Positions 1 through 11,621 of a DNA stretch of 64,000 nt are shown here, one piece after another. The notes under the pieces were generated by a model. It had not been told where the DNA came from. It saw only the letters and a program-made list of their open reading frames with translations, and did not search any database. The position numbers were made by a program, and so were the translations under genes. This DNA is from Protopterus annectens. Taxonomy: Eukaryota > Chordata > Ceratodontiformes > Protopteridae. The stretch covers positions 1,398,067 to 1,462,066 of the forward strand of contig NC_056734.1 of NCBI RefSeq assembly GCF_019279795.1. Direction: 5' to 3'. The number at the start of each line of letters is the position of its first letter. Positions within the stretch are counted from its first letter, which is position 1.

Positions 1-856
1 CAGCTTAGCGTTTAGCAGGACTAAATTTGAATGCTTTCACATGCAAATATTATACAGTAGAAACTGCCTATAGTCAGTTTTATGAACTTGGATTATTTAG
101 ATATTCGGTATTTAGACATATGGCGTATCCTTTCTAGATGCAAACAATATCATTTATTTTTATTTTTCTTTTTTTTCAGATTTTCAGAATGATTTAAAGC
201 ATTCAAAAAGGTGTACGTTTCACGTCCAACATCTGTTGTCAGTGTATGGATCATTTTAGAATGAAATAATTTATATACAAATTTATGTTTTTCCTTATTC
301 TCTGTTTTCTGGGCTCCTGTATCTTTTTGAAAGCTTTTCTGTTAACAGTTGGCAGAGATTGCTACCGACCTCTATGACCAGAAATAGACAAGACCAAACC
401 ATATATGCATAGCAACATACACAATGCAACCACATGTTCCTACTGAGCAGAAGCCAGTCTACCCTCCTATAGGAAGCTGATGTAACAGTTTATATACTCA
501 TGTAATCCCAAAGCAATAGGGAAACTGTAAAGGATAGCAAAGGCCCAGGAAACAAGTAAATGAGCTGAATGCTAATAAGACCATCAAAAGGCTATGTCAG
601 CCATTTATAGTTATGGTAAAGTTTTACATTATTACACTACCATACTCTGGAACAACTCAAGGACTGAAATGTGTCAGCTATGAGGAGCTCCTTAATCAAA
701 AAGGCTGATGATACTTCTGATGAAAGACCCATAAAGAAGGGCATCAAGTTATTTAATTTAAAGTATTATAATACTTATTCTATGAAGCATAGCACAAAGA
801 AAAAGAATGCATTTGAACACTATGTATAGTAACATTAAAAAACAATAGATGCGTGT
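1..856. other. unassigned AT-rich DNA
   Basis: I see no gene, RNA gene or recognisable mobile element here. The stretch is AT-rich with short T runs, and there is no long open frame on either strand. Confidence 0.5.
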
Positions 857-1355
857 GTGTGGGGGTATATGTGTTTTGGGGAGGACATGTTCTTACAGCA
901 GATGTTAGGGAAGGTTCTGTTCTTACAGCAAATGGAGGAAGAACATGCTTTTATAACACGTGGGGGGACATGCTTCTATAGAAAATGTGACATGGAGGAG
1001 GGCATGCTTTCAAAGCAGATGACAGAGATGACATGCTCGTACAGTAGATGTGATCAGGGGAGAGGATATGCTCCTTAAGCAGACTTACAGGAAGACATAC
1101 TTGTACAGTAGATGTGATGTGGGGAGAAGGTATGATCCATCAGCAGATTTAGGGGAGGACATGTTCCTACAGTAGATGTGATGTGGGGAGAGGATATGCT
1201 GCCAAAGCAGATGAACAGGGGAGAACCTACTCCTATAACTGATGTGATGTGGTGAGAAGACATGCTCCTACAGCAGATTTGAGGGAGGATATGCTTCTAC
1301 AGTAGATGTGGAGACATACTTCTACAGTTGATTTAAGGAAGGACATGCTCTTTAT
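857..1355. repeat. degenerate minisatellite, about 32-33 bp unit
   Basis: Variants of a unit resembling GGAGGACATGCTCCTACAG followed by TAGATGTGATGTGG recur about 14 times. The anchor ACAGTAGATGTGAT appears near 1041, 1107 and 1171, spacings of 64-66 bases, which suggests a 32-33 bp unit organised as a double unit. Units have diverged and some are shortened. Open frames across the array are by-products of the repeat and do not look like genes. Confidence 0.8.
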
Positions 1356-1380
1356 ATTGGCAGAGTGGTGTCACCTTGGA

Positions 1381-1488
1381 ACATGAGGTTCTCAGGTTCA
1401 GTTCTTGGCTAGTTGCCTTCTTTGTGTGGTCTGCATTTTCTCCCTGCATATGTGTGGGTTTTTCCTGGTGCTCTGGTTTCCTCCCACA
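1381..1488 (+). mobile_element. SINE-body fragment
   Basis: Contains the run CTTGGCTAGTTGCCTTCT followed by a GTGTGGTCTGCAT motif and TGGTTTCCTCCCACATTCT. The same ordered motifs occur at 7102-7150 and 18800-18900 in this window and belong to a dispersed vertebrate SINE-like body. Both ends are missing; the Penelope-like fragment starts right after it. Confidence 0.55.
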
Positions 1489-1910
1489 TTCTGTAACACC
1501 CTGTGGCCATTGTACATTTTGCAAATTTGTTTTGAAGTCCAAACAATTTACCAGCAAGAATATGGCTATGGTGTATGATATTAGGTTCTTAGGTAATTGT
1601 AGCACTGATTGGCTAATATATTTAGCAACTTGTTCCTGTTCTGCCTTTTATATTGGCCAAACTTCACATCCCTTATGTATCCGTATTTCTGAACATGTGA
1701 CATTAGAAATAAAAGGCTCTCTAATGCATTATGTAAACACTCCATTAAACATCGTGCAGCACAGTTCAGATTTATTATTATTGATAGAATTGTAGGAGAT
1801 ATGGCCAATAAAATGGGTTGGCATGATTTACTTAATAAAAAGGAGAGAAGTTGGATAATCAGGTTGGGGGGTTTGTTTTCCCCAGGTTTAAACGAGAATT
1901 TATAAACCAA
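1489..1910 (+). pseudogene. Penelope-like element, GIY-YIG endonuclease domain (fragment)
   Basis: The plus frame encodes a cysteine-rich lead-in (CGHCTFCKF), a conserved stretch YDIRFLGNCSTDWLIYLATC, then AFYIGQTSHPLCIRISEH. The last part is the GIY-YIG nuclease core of Penelope-like retroelements, with YIG followed by the R-x-x-EH segment. A frame change near 1765 brings in FRFIIIDRI and SWIIRLGGLFSPGLNE, the usual end of this domain. The family joins a reverse transcriptase to this nuclease; no reverse transcriptase part is visible upstream, so this is a 5'-truncated copy. The domain assignment is firm. The subfamily, possibly Neptune-like, is only a suggestion. Confidence 0.8.
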
Positions 1911-1937
1911 CCAATGAAAACCATTTGTGCTTGCTAC

Positions 1938-1938
<1 letters not shown>

Positions 1939-2002
<64 letters not shown>
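1939..2002. repeat. (GT)n(AT)n microsatellite
   Basis: About 16 bases of GT followed by about 48 bases of AT, lying between the Penelope-like coding end and its probable 3' untranslated tail. Confidence 0.95.
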
Positions 2003-2005
<3 letters not shown>

Positions 2006-2140
2006 CATTGCACGTTTAGTAATTTGTTTTCACTGAGGAAGGCAAGTGTTTTTCCGAAACCGGTCTGATTTGATGGGGATTGTGCTTTGCACACTAGCCT
2101 AGATGGTACTACCACATTAAAAGTTTGAATATGCCATGCT
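2003..2140 (+). mobile_element. probable 3' tail of the Penelope-like element
   Basis: The segment around CACTGAGGAAGGCAAGTG and TTTCCGAAACCGGTCTG resembles the short inverted motif often found 3' of Penelope-like coding regions. Its assignment rests mainly on position directly after the GIY-YIG fragment. Confidence 0.4.
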
Positions 2141-5100
2141 TTTGTGCTGGCCTTCTTTTTTCAGTTTGATTTACAGTTTTATGGCCGTTTGCACTTGCCA
2201 TACTGGTGGAGCTTCTTCTTCTAACAGGTTTTGTACTGCACCTACAGAATGAGTAAGACAACTGGGTATGTACATCCATGTTACCTTAGCTTGCCATCTT
2301 GTATATTCATCTGGGATTTCAAATGAAACACTAGTTATAAATGAACTACCACTTACAGCAGCAGAATTATGAAGGGCTTTTAGCAGTGAGAAGTGTTGTT
2401 ATTCCTGCTTTGTTAGGCATCATATCTCTTTGATGCCACCTTGTCTTTTTTTCTCATATTGATACCTTTGTGCATATCGTTTCAGCTGGATGGATGGCAT
2501 CTCAAACTCAGTTTCCTCTTATTCTTATCCTTATCATGACATAAAGAGGAATGGACTCCATTCCAACAGATGACTGCTCTTGTGCCCAAGCATCAGGTGC
2601 CACGATGCTGGAGAAGTATAAGATTCCAATGTGACATCACATCCACATAAATGCCAAGACTGAAATGCTTTAAACCAGTGCCAAATTTACAACATCAATA
2701 CTACACTTATACAAATAGAAAGAAAATATGAAGTAGCCATTCTGCTGGGCATCTCTTTTTCTACTCTCATTTTTCTAAATTCTATTTCCTTGTTATTTCC
2801 CTTCTTCCGGTTTCATCTTTCTGAATTTGGGGTCCTTGTACAATGCACCAGAGCTTTCCTTCTTACTGATGTTCGTCGGTTCATTGGTGTGTATGTGTTA
2901 GTGCTACCAGTATTAAAAGCATAGCTTGAGCAATAAGACTATATAAATATGATTACCATGGTTACTCAGACTCCAGAAATTAAACTTCCCAAGGTACCCC
3001 CCCCCCAAAAAAAGTGGAACTGGTTCTCTAACTGCGTAACACAGTGTAAGCCCCTTATGGATCTATGTATGTTCAGCCAGCCAGCTGAGAACAGAGTGTA
3101 CATTGCTATCCTTCTGTAACATGTCAAATTAAGTACAGGATTTCAAAAACAAGAGATTCTTAGAGAGTTTACTAAACAATGAATCTGTCCTGTTTGTTGT
3201 GGACAATTGCCTATACTGAAAGTAGACGTGGGCTCCAATTATATCAGAGTTGTTATTCTGTTTTGCCATATAATTTTACTTCTTGTCAGAAAGGTGATTT
3301 TTTTTTTCTATTTGAGATTTTTCTACCTTTGCCACATAGAAAAAAAATATTTTTCAGAGTATTAAACCTAATTTGAATTTTGTTCACTCTGCAATGCTAT
3401 GGCTACTCATTGGAGCTTAATGCCTACCCCTTTAAACTTCCTTTCTCCAGGGAGCTGGAAAAAATCTTTTAGAGTATGTTATAACAATGCAATTCACTGT
3501 CCATGGCTTAACAGGTAAAACACTTTCTTTTGATGCTAAAACATCAACATTTTGTAGGTTTTATGTCCCCACCACACTGACACTGTAGTGCAGTGTAAGA
3601 GGCTGCTGCACTCCTGAATGTTCATGTGGATGTAGAATATTCTATGGCACTGATAGGAAAAATATAGAGGAATTTCCACTGTGTCATGACCAAATACTCA
3701 TAGTCAGTATTAATACCACTTTGGTCGTTCCCTGAAAATAGATTATGCCTAAGGAGACTAACTCGGTGAACAAAAAGTAAATAAATAATATCACTGAATT
3801 TTACAGTTTGAAATGTAAAATTAATTGTATTACTCAGAGATTACACAGCTTTTGTCTAGGGGTGATCACTGGGTCAATATAGCAATTTACTTTTATTGCA
3901 CTGCTTGTCCTTTTGCATAAGGTCACATGGTCACTGTTTTCCTTATTTACTAAAGCTGTGCTTCTGTGGTGGGGGGACTGCGGGGCACCTTTACCCACAT
4001 TAAAAAATGCTACAAAATGGTTACAGAATTAAATAGTTACACTACACTTGAACATTTAAACAGCTTGACAGCAGTATGTGGTGCATTAGAGTATATTATT
4101 TTGCAAATTGTGGTAAACTTGCCCCAAGGACTTCTTCTCATATACACACTATTCACTAATGATGGTGAGATGATCACAATGATAATGCTTATGCATCCAT
4201 TACATTTCAGAATGAAATCATAGTGTAGCACCAGTTCCGTAATTGTTTCTTGACTTGTGAACCATTGATGCATTTTCTTTGTGCTCATATAATGTAGTCA
4301 CTAATATGCAAATCATTTTCTTCATAACATGCTGATTTATACTACATCTGCCTAGATAAATAGTTGCTAAACAGCACTGGACTAGTACAAGACATAACAA
4401 GCTGTAACCACTAACATCAGGCTTTATATACAAACAACACTGTATATACAGTCATAGCAACAGGATGGTTTAATCACATACATGATGCAAGTAGCAAAAG
4501 GGAGATGAGAAATCCATTTGTATTTGCTATGATTACTCACATTTCACTTAAGGTTTCTTCTCCTGATACTATTGGCCTTCCGGGATTTCCGGCTTATGAA
4601 TTTTTGGTAGCATGTAGAAAATTCTAGCCTAGGTTGATTTGGAATGAGGTTAGTCAATATGCACTTTCTAATCTGGGAAGGATTTAATAAAATTCCTCAG
4701 CTCTTTTGAGTATTGTTGAGTTTGTCTTCAGGCAGCTGTTTGTAGTAAATATGATCAGAAAGCAGTCTGTTAGCTTCAGTGATACAGCTGAAGAAAATTA
4801 GGATAACAACTGCAAATATATTTTGTCTGCTGTGGCTGGATTTTGAGGATTTCACTGCCATTCTTTCAGAGAGAGAGGGGTTGCAAAGGGTCTGTCTTTG
4901 TACGTGCTGGTTTGTTTTCTTTTCTATTAATGTACGTATACCTATGACAATGTTTAAAATGCGAGTGGTTAATAAATGTCGTAAAAAAGGCCAAACTGTT
5001 AAAAACAGAACACTTTGAGTCTAAAGAGCATCCTAAATTGTAGAAAAGAAAAGCAGACTAAATCCGGAACGAGTGTCGTTTAACAAGGAGTAAGGAGAGT

Positions 5101-5380
5101 GCTAAAACACTTCACTTCCTTGAACGTGCCAGGTCAGTCAGCAGCTCACACAAATGGAGAAAGTCAGTCTTGTAAAGAAGATCAAAGTACTAAAGGCAAG
5201 TAGTAAGTAGTAAGTCTTGCTTCTGTTGGTAACTTCATTTAGGGTACATGGCTGTAGAAGTACATTAGAGCCATTAATGCACCTTTTTTTTTTTTTTTTT
5301 GCTTCCAGATCACTAAAATTAGCTTCAGTCACCGAGAATAAATTGATGACATCATATTTTGGGCAGATTACCCATTCCAG
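2141..5380. other. unassigned intergenic DNA
   Basis: No gene or recognisable element. It holds a C run near 2998-3007, T-rich tracts near 3299 and a T run near 5283-5300. Open frames here are short and have no recognisable composition or motif. Confidence 0.5.
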
Positions 5381-5384
5381 GGAC

Positions 5385-5710
5385 TTAAATATGGCTTATG
5401 ACTTAAATAGGACATGCTGGAGGGACAAATTTATCTCCCAGCGACTGCCACGTCTTTAGAACAGGCCACCGATTCATGTGAAATAGAGCACCTCTATGAA
5501 ACTGTTCAAGAGGAACCTGGATGAGTGGATGGATGACTATAAAATCTTACCAGGGATAGCACACACAACCCTCCTGGACATGGGCAGTCATCACTAAATG
5601 CAATCTTGGGTATTGACTAGTACTTCTACTGTATTACATTGGGTTGAAACGGCTAGGCTTAAAATGACCTCTGGGTCAATAGCCTAGTAATCTCCTATGA
5701 TCCTATTAGG
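5385..5710 (+). mobile_element. CR1/L2-like LINE 3' end fragment
   Basis: The plus strand encodes a decayed version of the C-terminal LINE motif: NRTCWRDKFISQRLPRL, then LFKRNLDEWMDDYK. It is followed by the family 3' end (AGCCTAGTAATCTCCTATGA). The same order occurs in the longer copies at 15-16.6 kb and 41-43.4 kb. A stop replaces the tryptophan codon after RLPRL. Only about 330 bases remain, so this is a 5'-truncated dead copy. Confidence 0.8.
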
Positions 5711-5723
5711 CACTGCATGGCTT

Positions 5724-5921
5724 TAGCAACAGTGCAACCATGCATCACAGTGATGGATGGTTTTGTACATATAAATCATCTCAATTTATTAGCAACAGTG
5801 CAACCATGCATTGCACTGCTAGCTGGTTCAGTACATACAATCATCTCCATCTAATGGCAAAAGTGCAACTATGCATTGCAATACTAAATGGTACTGCACA
5901 TATAATCATCTCCATTTAATG
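5724..5921. repeat. tandem repeat, three units of about 66 bp
   Basis: Three units begin near 5724, 5791 and 5856. Each carries GCAACAGTGCAACCATGCAT or a variant, then a TGGTNNNGTACATA motif and ATCATCTCCATTTAATG. It directly follows the LINE 3' end. Confidence 0.85.
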
Positions 5922-6609
5922 CTGTAGTTCTTGTTATTTCCTGCAAGCATTTAAGAGTGCTGCCATATTGCTGATACAGCTTCTCATTTACTAGCATCCT
6001 ATGCTGTATTTAGCTTTCTTATTTTTCTGCTACACAGCGCTATTCCCCTGTACATTTCCATTGTTTTAGTCCACACTATGGATTACATCTGTGTAGCTTC
6101 GCCATGACAACAACCTTTCTGTAACTTACCCCTGGGGTTATATGTTGGCTGTTGCTGCCTACTGCCACCTTTGTTGTTATACGTCATGACTGCAGTATAC
6201 AGTACCTACTTTACCAGATTACATCACTGACTTAGCACTGTTACACCTACCCCCCTAGCCTGTATCACATGCACCTTTTGCATTTTAAATGCTGGATATG
6301 CAGTACATTTTGAATATGTATTTTACTGTAACCTCACACTTGCTGTGTGCATACTATATACATAGAGCATTCATACAGTGACTGCATATATGTTTTATAA
6401 TTCCACATTATTATACTCTCCTCTGCATACCGCTGCTGATTCCTCCTAGCATTATTGTCTTACCATGAAAATGTGCTTACTATAGCTGAAGGGCATGATT
6501 TGTTGTTGTTGTTATGTGTATCAGAGTCATTTGACAGTTGTACACTTACTGATCATGATGTCAGACTGTTGTATACACTACCCAGTCCTACACAAGGTGC
6601 CTGCAGGTG

Positions 6610-6613
<4 letters not shown>
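5922..6613. other. unassigned intergenic DNA
   Basis: No gene or recognisable element seen. Confidence 0.4.

Positions 6614-6705
<92 letters not shown>
6614..6705. repeat. (AT)n microsatellite, about 92 bp
   Basis: Uninterrupted AT dinucleotides. The tyrosine/isoleucine-repeat open frames across it are artefacts. Confidence 0.97.
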
Positions 6706-6707
<2 letters not shown>

Positions 6708-7040
6708 ATACTACGACTTGCACTTCTACTTACAACTGTACCTTGTCACGCATTGATACCTCTGTGCATGGTACTACTTCTGCCCCAGTCACATTTATTT
6801 ATTTTACATTACCAGGTTAGTCCAGCTGAGCATTAGCTCATTTTCAGTGGATACCCAAGGAGAAAAGCTCTGCAATCAGTATTAACATTTTACATAAAGT
6901 CAGCAAGAAAACTGCATTGGCAGCTAAAACAATTAGAAAAATAACATTTTACAATAAAATTTTACAGAAAACAGTTTAGTACAAATGTTAGAGATCAAAC
7001 TGCAAAAAGCATTTACAACAAATCATACAGAAAAGCAGTA

Positions 7041-7314
7041 AGCCACACGTGGTGGTGCAGCAGTAGCGTTGTTTCCTCACAGCAAGAGGTTCTCCCACTC
7101 GATTCTTGGCTGGAGCGCCTTCTGTGTGGAGTCTGCATGTCCTCCCCGCGGTTGAGTGGCGTTCAAAAGACATGCGTAGAATGGGCGTGCCTTCGTTGAA
7201 GGTTGGGCATTGAGCTGGCACCTCGGCACCCGTAAAAAATCTACTGCCAATCATTAGTGGACTGGAGTTCCGCTGTGGTGACCCCTAACCGGGAAAAGCC
7301 AAAAGAAGAACAAA
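7041..7314 (+). mobile_element. tRNA-derived SINE with intact 17-bp target duplication
   Basis: The head, GGTGGTGCAGCAGTAGCG and later CACTCGATTCTTGG, resembles degenerate A- and B-box promoter elements. The body GCCTTCTGTGTGGAGTCTGC is a dispersed vertebrate SINE motif. The tail is CTGTGGTGACCCCTAACCGG, then AAAAGCCAAAAGAAGAAC. The flanks CATACAGAAAAGCAGTA at 7024-7040 and 7315-7331 are identical and fix both ends as a target-site duplication. The tail matches that of the RTE-like LINE fragment at 46.57-46.62 kb, which suggests a shared reverse-transcriptase recognition sequence. Confidence 0.85.
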
Positions 7315-7331
7315 CATACAGAAAAGCAGTA

Positions 7332-8210
7332 GAGCACATGGCATTCTACTCTGTTGGATACAGATACCATGTATCACATGATCATTTTTGTGTTTTCATA
7401 GGTTCATAACTTGAACTGCTAAGCTTATGAAATACTGACTTTCAAGAAACTTGATTGTCATAACCCTGTGCTAATATGCCAATAGTTTATAATGATATAA
7501 CCCTGTGCTAATATGCCATATTTTCCATTTCCCATATGCATGTATGCATCAATATAAATCTCTATTCCTCTCTCTCCCTCTTTAAACAGATAGATTATAC
7601 ATATAGATATAGAGAGATAGAGCACTAGATAGATATAAATATCTAGGTACATATATATCTGGATATGTCAAGTTTATTTTTAAAAAAGGCTAACAAAACT
7701 CTTATTCTAATGATTGTAAAGAAGAAGCCAGTTCCATAATTTTGCAAGGTGTTATATAGTGCATCTATATTTTTTCCTGTTATCAATATTTAGTTTAATA
7801 TTAGCTTCTCTGATCTGGTGTTAGCTCCTTCAGTAGTGTACTAGGTTTCAGTTACAGACTTTCAAACAGAACTGGATCAGACGATGCTTTATAGACCATG
7901 CAGAGGTCAAGTCTTAGCAACCTTTAGAAAGAATATAACAACAGATCCTGAAGCCTTTCTGAATAGTCCAAGTTTTTCAACTTTATGATTGTTTTAGTAA
8001 GAAACCATACCTTTTCAGGATGTTTTATGTGGTTTGCTCAAAGGCACGTTAGTATACCATTTTATTCCAATACCGGTCGAATTAGTGAGGTATAAAACAG
8101 CACACTAATCTTTCTAGAGTGACCAGACATGCCTTTTAAATTAGGATGAGTAAACATGATTGAAGTTTAAACTGTAGTCAATTTTAAACCCAGTTCTATA
8201 GTGATGGGGT
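7332..8210. other. unassigned DNA with a low-complexity GATA-like patch
   Basis: Low-complexity AGATAGAGAGATAGAGCACTA-type sequence lies near 7555-7660. Nothing else is recognisable. Confidence 0.4.
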
Positions 8211-8219
8211 CACTTTTAA

Positions 8220-8488
8220 GGGTCTATATCATATGAGAGAATCGTACAAATTGCAAACGCTCATAATATCGAACATACCGGACCTCAATGTGCTTTTTCT
8301 GAGATCGCAGTACAGTGAAGAATGGGATATTTGTCCTTTCCTCACTGAAGTGTGATCTCGGAGTTGGAATATATATTTAGCAGGGGGTGGGGGGAGCGCA
8401 GCCCCCCACAACAGGAAGTTCGAGGTCTGGTACGTTCGATATTATGAGCGTTCGCAATTTGTGAGATTTGCTCATATGAGATAGACCC
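8220..8488. mobile_element. MITE, 269 bp, with about 67-bp terminal inverted repeats and 9-bp duplication
   Basis: The left end GGGTCTATATCATATGAG and the right end CTCATATGAGATAGACCC are inverted copies, and the match continues for about 67 bases per arm with roughly eight mismatches. CACTTTTAA flanks it at 8211-8219 and 8489-8497. The centre (8305-8400) is the core module shared with the elements at 16.96-17.45, 18.14-18.35 and 59.94-60.18 kb: an imperfect hairpin, then CGGAGTTGGAATATATA, then a G-rich tract. It is non-coding. The long arms and 9-bp duplication fit a Mutator-like origin best, but that is inference. Confidence 0.85.
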
Positions 8489-8518
8489 CACTTTTAATTA
8501 TTTGATCATTTATTATTG

Positions 8519-8543
8519 TTTTTTTTTTTTTTTTTTTTTTTTT
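8519..8543. repeat. poly-T tract
   Basis: About 24 T residues; possibly a retroposon tail read from the other strand, but no associated element is recognisable. Confidence 0.8.
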
Positions 8544-10620
8544 GTGGCCTTGGCTAGATAGAGAGTAGGCTGTATAAACTGCCTTACCCTCATTTACATG
8601 TAATAATAGTTTCTTTCCCTTGCAGATTTTTTTTCACTGTTCTGTGCTTTAGAGTCACAAGTGATCCAATTCAGTACTGTTTCTTGTTTTCACATGAGCA
8701 TTCCTGCTGGTTTTCTGCTTCATTTATCTTCTGACATGACTTTCTAATCATATAGTGAATGACTTGACCTCTGATGCTGCATGTTCATAATGCTTAGCCT
8801 TTTTGACAACCTTTGCTCATATTTATTTCCCTGCTTGCCGCGTTTCATTCTGGAAGCCACAGTAGGCACCAAACAATTCAAACAATTTAATATTTATGGT
8901 CTTGGCATAACTCACAACCTTTAGTTTTTTACTTTTTTCAAATGTCAAAACAGAGCCAAGGGAGCTCACAGCATGGTTGTTTTAATTAATACATTAGATT
9001 TTGCTAAAAAAAAAAAAAAAAAAAAAACAAGAAAGAAATTGGCATTATTTACCCTTTTTCCAGGTTTTTGCTTAGAAATGTTAAATCTGAATGTGATGAA
9101 CTTTTTTCAGAGTGAAACAGAATTTTTATGAAACACAAACTGTACTTTTAGTGAAGTACAGTTGATAGGTTTGATCCCGAATAGTTTTTTTATTTAGACG
9201 ATATACCAATTAATCTGCTAAGTAGTGCACAACATAGTCCGCGTATGACTGAGTACAGATTCTTGTACATTGGTGAGTACAAGTTTTAAGCAAAAATAGA
9301 ACCTTGTTGCCACTTGACATGCTACATGTCAAAAATATAGTTCAGTGGAGAGTTATTCAGCTTTTGTTTTGTCCTTCACTGTTTCTCAACCTTGAGATAA
9401 AGGAAAAACGCAGGTGGTAAAGCTGAATTTTATTACAGCTGTGACCTATTTACCATTAGGATCACAACAGTTGCTATATTTTAAGTTGAAGATGTTGTCT
9501 CAACAAATATTTCGCTTCGCAACAAACAAACGTTAAAATTTCACTTTCAGATGGCCGTCAGCTGAATGGTAAACAGACCTGAACTAATCAGCATTGCCTG
9601 GAGACCGCTCTATTATTCCACTCCTCAGAGAGGTGCTGACATGCAAGTAAGATCACATGGGATCAGGGGAGACATTGTTGTTCCTAATTTTACTTCACAA
9701 CTTTTCTTTGCTTTGCAGTAATCAGCAGGGATTACACAGCAGCAGTTTCTCTCCTTCATTAGCACTATAAGCAAACTCTCATTAAGATCACACATTTTAA
9801 ATTAATCACTGTAGGTACAACACATCTTAACATAGGGTTGCTTTTCTCTCCATGTTGTTGAGTTTTTTCAGCTTGCCTGAATATCATAAACATTGGTGTT
9901 TGGCTGCAAGGCTAGGCATGGAGATGCAAGGACAATGGCATTACCAGACTGTGGCTGTCCACTGACTTTATTGCGGGCTATTACAGAATTGGTATCACTG
10001 CTGGGGATATAGAGAATTTGCCTGGATTATTTCCATAAATCTCATTAACATGGATAATGATTGTTAACACAAAGCTTCTTCTGATAATATAAGAACCAGT
10101 CTGATGATGTTTGCCTGCAAGGTGGGTGTTATTGTTCCGAACACCAATTAACACAGTGTTGCCACAGTGGGAACTAATGCTCACTAAACAATGGTGGACT
10201 GCAAAGGGTTCACTTAATTGCAAAAAAAAAAAAGTGCAGTATTGTTGTATTTGGTAAATAATTCTGCTCTCCTTCTTATACCAATACATCACAGCTTACA
10301 CTGAACTCCAAAAATGTCAAGATAATTAGGAATCTTAGCACCTGACCACCATATAGCATTAACAGTTAGACAATCCTTCTGTTAAGCACAACTAATATGC
10401 AAAGGCATCCCATATAGGTTGAAGTAAGCTATCATCCTACTGTACTCTGCTCTAATTAGGCCAATTATAAAGTACACCACTCCCATTGATATGCACCTTA
10501 CCTGACACATTATACAGGTAGAGAGGCCACAGCATTTTCTAACCAATTAGATTCATCCATCCATACATCCACACCCACTTTTTGTCCCATTTTTACATCA
10601 TTAATATTAGATCTAAGGAT
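8544..10620. other. unassigned intergenic DNA
   Basis: Holds a poly-A tract near 9006-9027. No gene or recognisable element seen on either strand. Confidence 0.45.
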
Positions 10621-10624
10621 CTGA

Positions 10625-10885
10625 ATCTCCATCAGCATATAAAACGAACACACTGGAGGGGCAGATATATTAAATAATACTTACACCATTTCTGGAACAG
10701 ACTTTCCTTACAAATTAATTAGAGTGACACCCTTGCATCTTTCAAGACTAACCTTCTACAAATGTATCTTGGGCCTGACTTGCTTTGTCTCCTGGAAGCA
10801 GGAGGTACATTATGAGGGTAAGTATGTGCAAGCTGCATATGGTGTCATAAATTACTTGCCTTTTAATTCCTTATGATCCTGTGAT
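10625..10885 (+). mobile_element. old LINE 3' remnant (CR1/L2-like)
   Basis: Ordered similarity to the LINE C-terminus at the nucleotide level: AACACACTGGAGGGGCAGAT, then TCTGGAACAGACTTTC, then TTTCAAGACTAACCTTCTAC, then TTATGATCCTGTGATCCTG. All frames are broken. The match is weak but in the right order and spacing. Confidence 0.5.
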
Positions 10886-11099
10886 CCTGAATTGTTCAGT
10901 GTGGGTATAAAGTTATAGTTAATGATGCAAAGGTAGAAAAATGATCAAAATACTACTTATTTTCATTCAGCAAAAAAGAGCTCAGTGGATACTGCTAAAG
11001 CTAGCCGAGGAACAAACACCAAAACCACGAAGAGAAATCCTTGGCTGAACACCATGGCTTGTTCTCTGTTGATGAAACACTTTTACCAGGCAAGTGTAT

Positions 11100-11302
11100 A
11101 GATAATGCAACTACTTTATTCAAAACAATGAACAGAAACCATGAGCATCTTCGACTGTATTAGCTTTCTTCAGATCATAATAAAGCAATCATCTACAACA
11201 AAACATGCAAACAACCAATCACATTCATTGTTTAAAACTTATAAGCCAATAAAAAACATTCACTACTATCCAATGCATTCATTTATGCATAATCCTATGA
11301 TA
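11100..11302 (-). mobile_element. probable retroelement 3' flank outside the inverted repeat
   Basis: Read on the minus strand, it holds CTGAAGAAAGCTAATACAGT followed by a probable AATAAA-containing end (GAATAAAGTAGTTGC). This looks like the 3' end of a Penelope-like or similar element, but no coding part is present. Confidence 0.3.
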
Positions 11303-11563
11303 GGTCACTTAAAAATCAACAAACCAATCACTAGAAAACAAGGGGGGGGGAGTTAAAATATTAGAAATAAGACTTGAATTTATCTGAATATAAATATACA
11401 TATAGAGTTGTTAATAACAGATACAAAATCCATGAAAGTCATTTGGTTCCCATGGATAGTTCCCACTTGGGTAACAATTCGTCTCTTGAATAGTACCATA
11501 AGGACAGAAACCAAGCGGTTTCCACATCAAGACATAGAATCAGGAAGCCATTATAAGGTATTA
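11303..11563 (+). repeat. left arm of a large inverted repeat
   Basis: Begins GGTCACTTAAAAATCAAC and ends near CAGGAAGCCATTATAAGG. Its inverted partner is at 13634-13894. The arms are about 260 bp and differ at only a small share of positions, plus a G-run length change. The arms enclose about 2.07 kb with no open reading frame of note. Confidence 0.9.
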
Positions 11564-11621
11564 TACCATGACCCCCCCCCAAAACGTGCACGCTGATTGG
11601 CCAGCATGCACATTGTAAATC

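Noticed and set aside
6455-6836. Open frames of 113-121 codons rich in tyrosine and isoleucine
   Set aside because: They run through a (TA)n microsatellite; the repeat explains them. The same applies to the frames at 1851-2115, 18028-18291, 44095-44485 and 52216-52559.
8211-8497. A TTAA-type (piggyBac or Kolobok) insertion
   Set aside because: The duplication reads CACTTTTAA on both sides; treating only TTAA as the duplication would make the inverted ends unequal.
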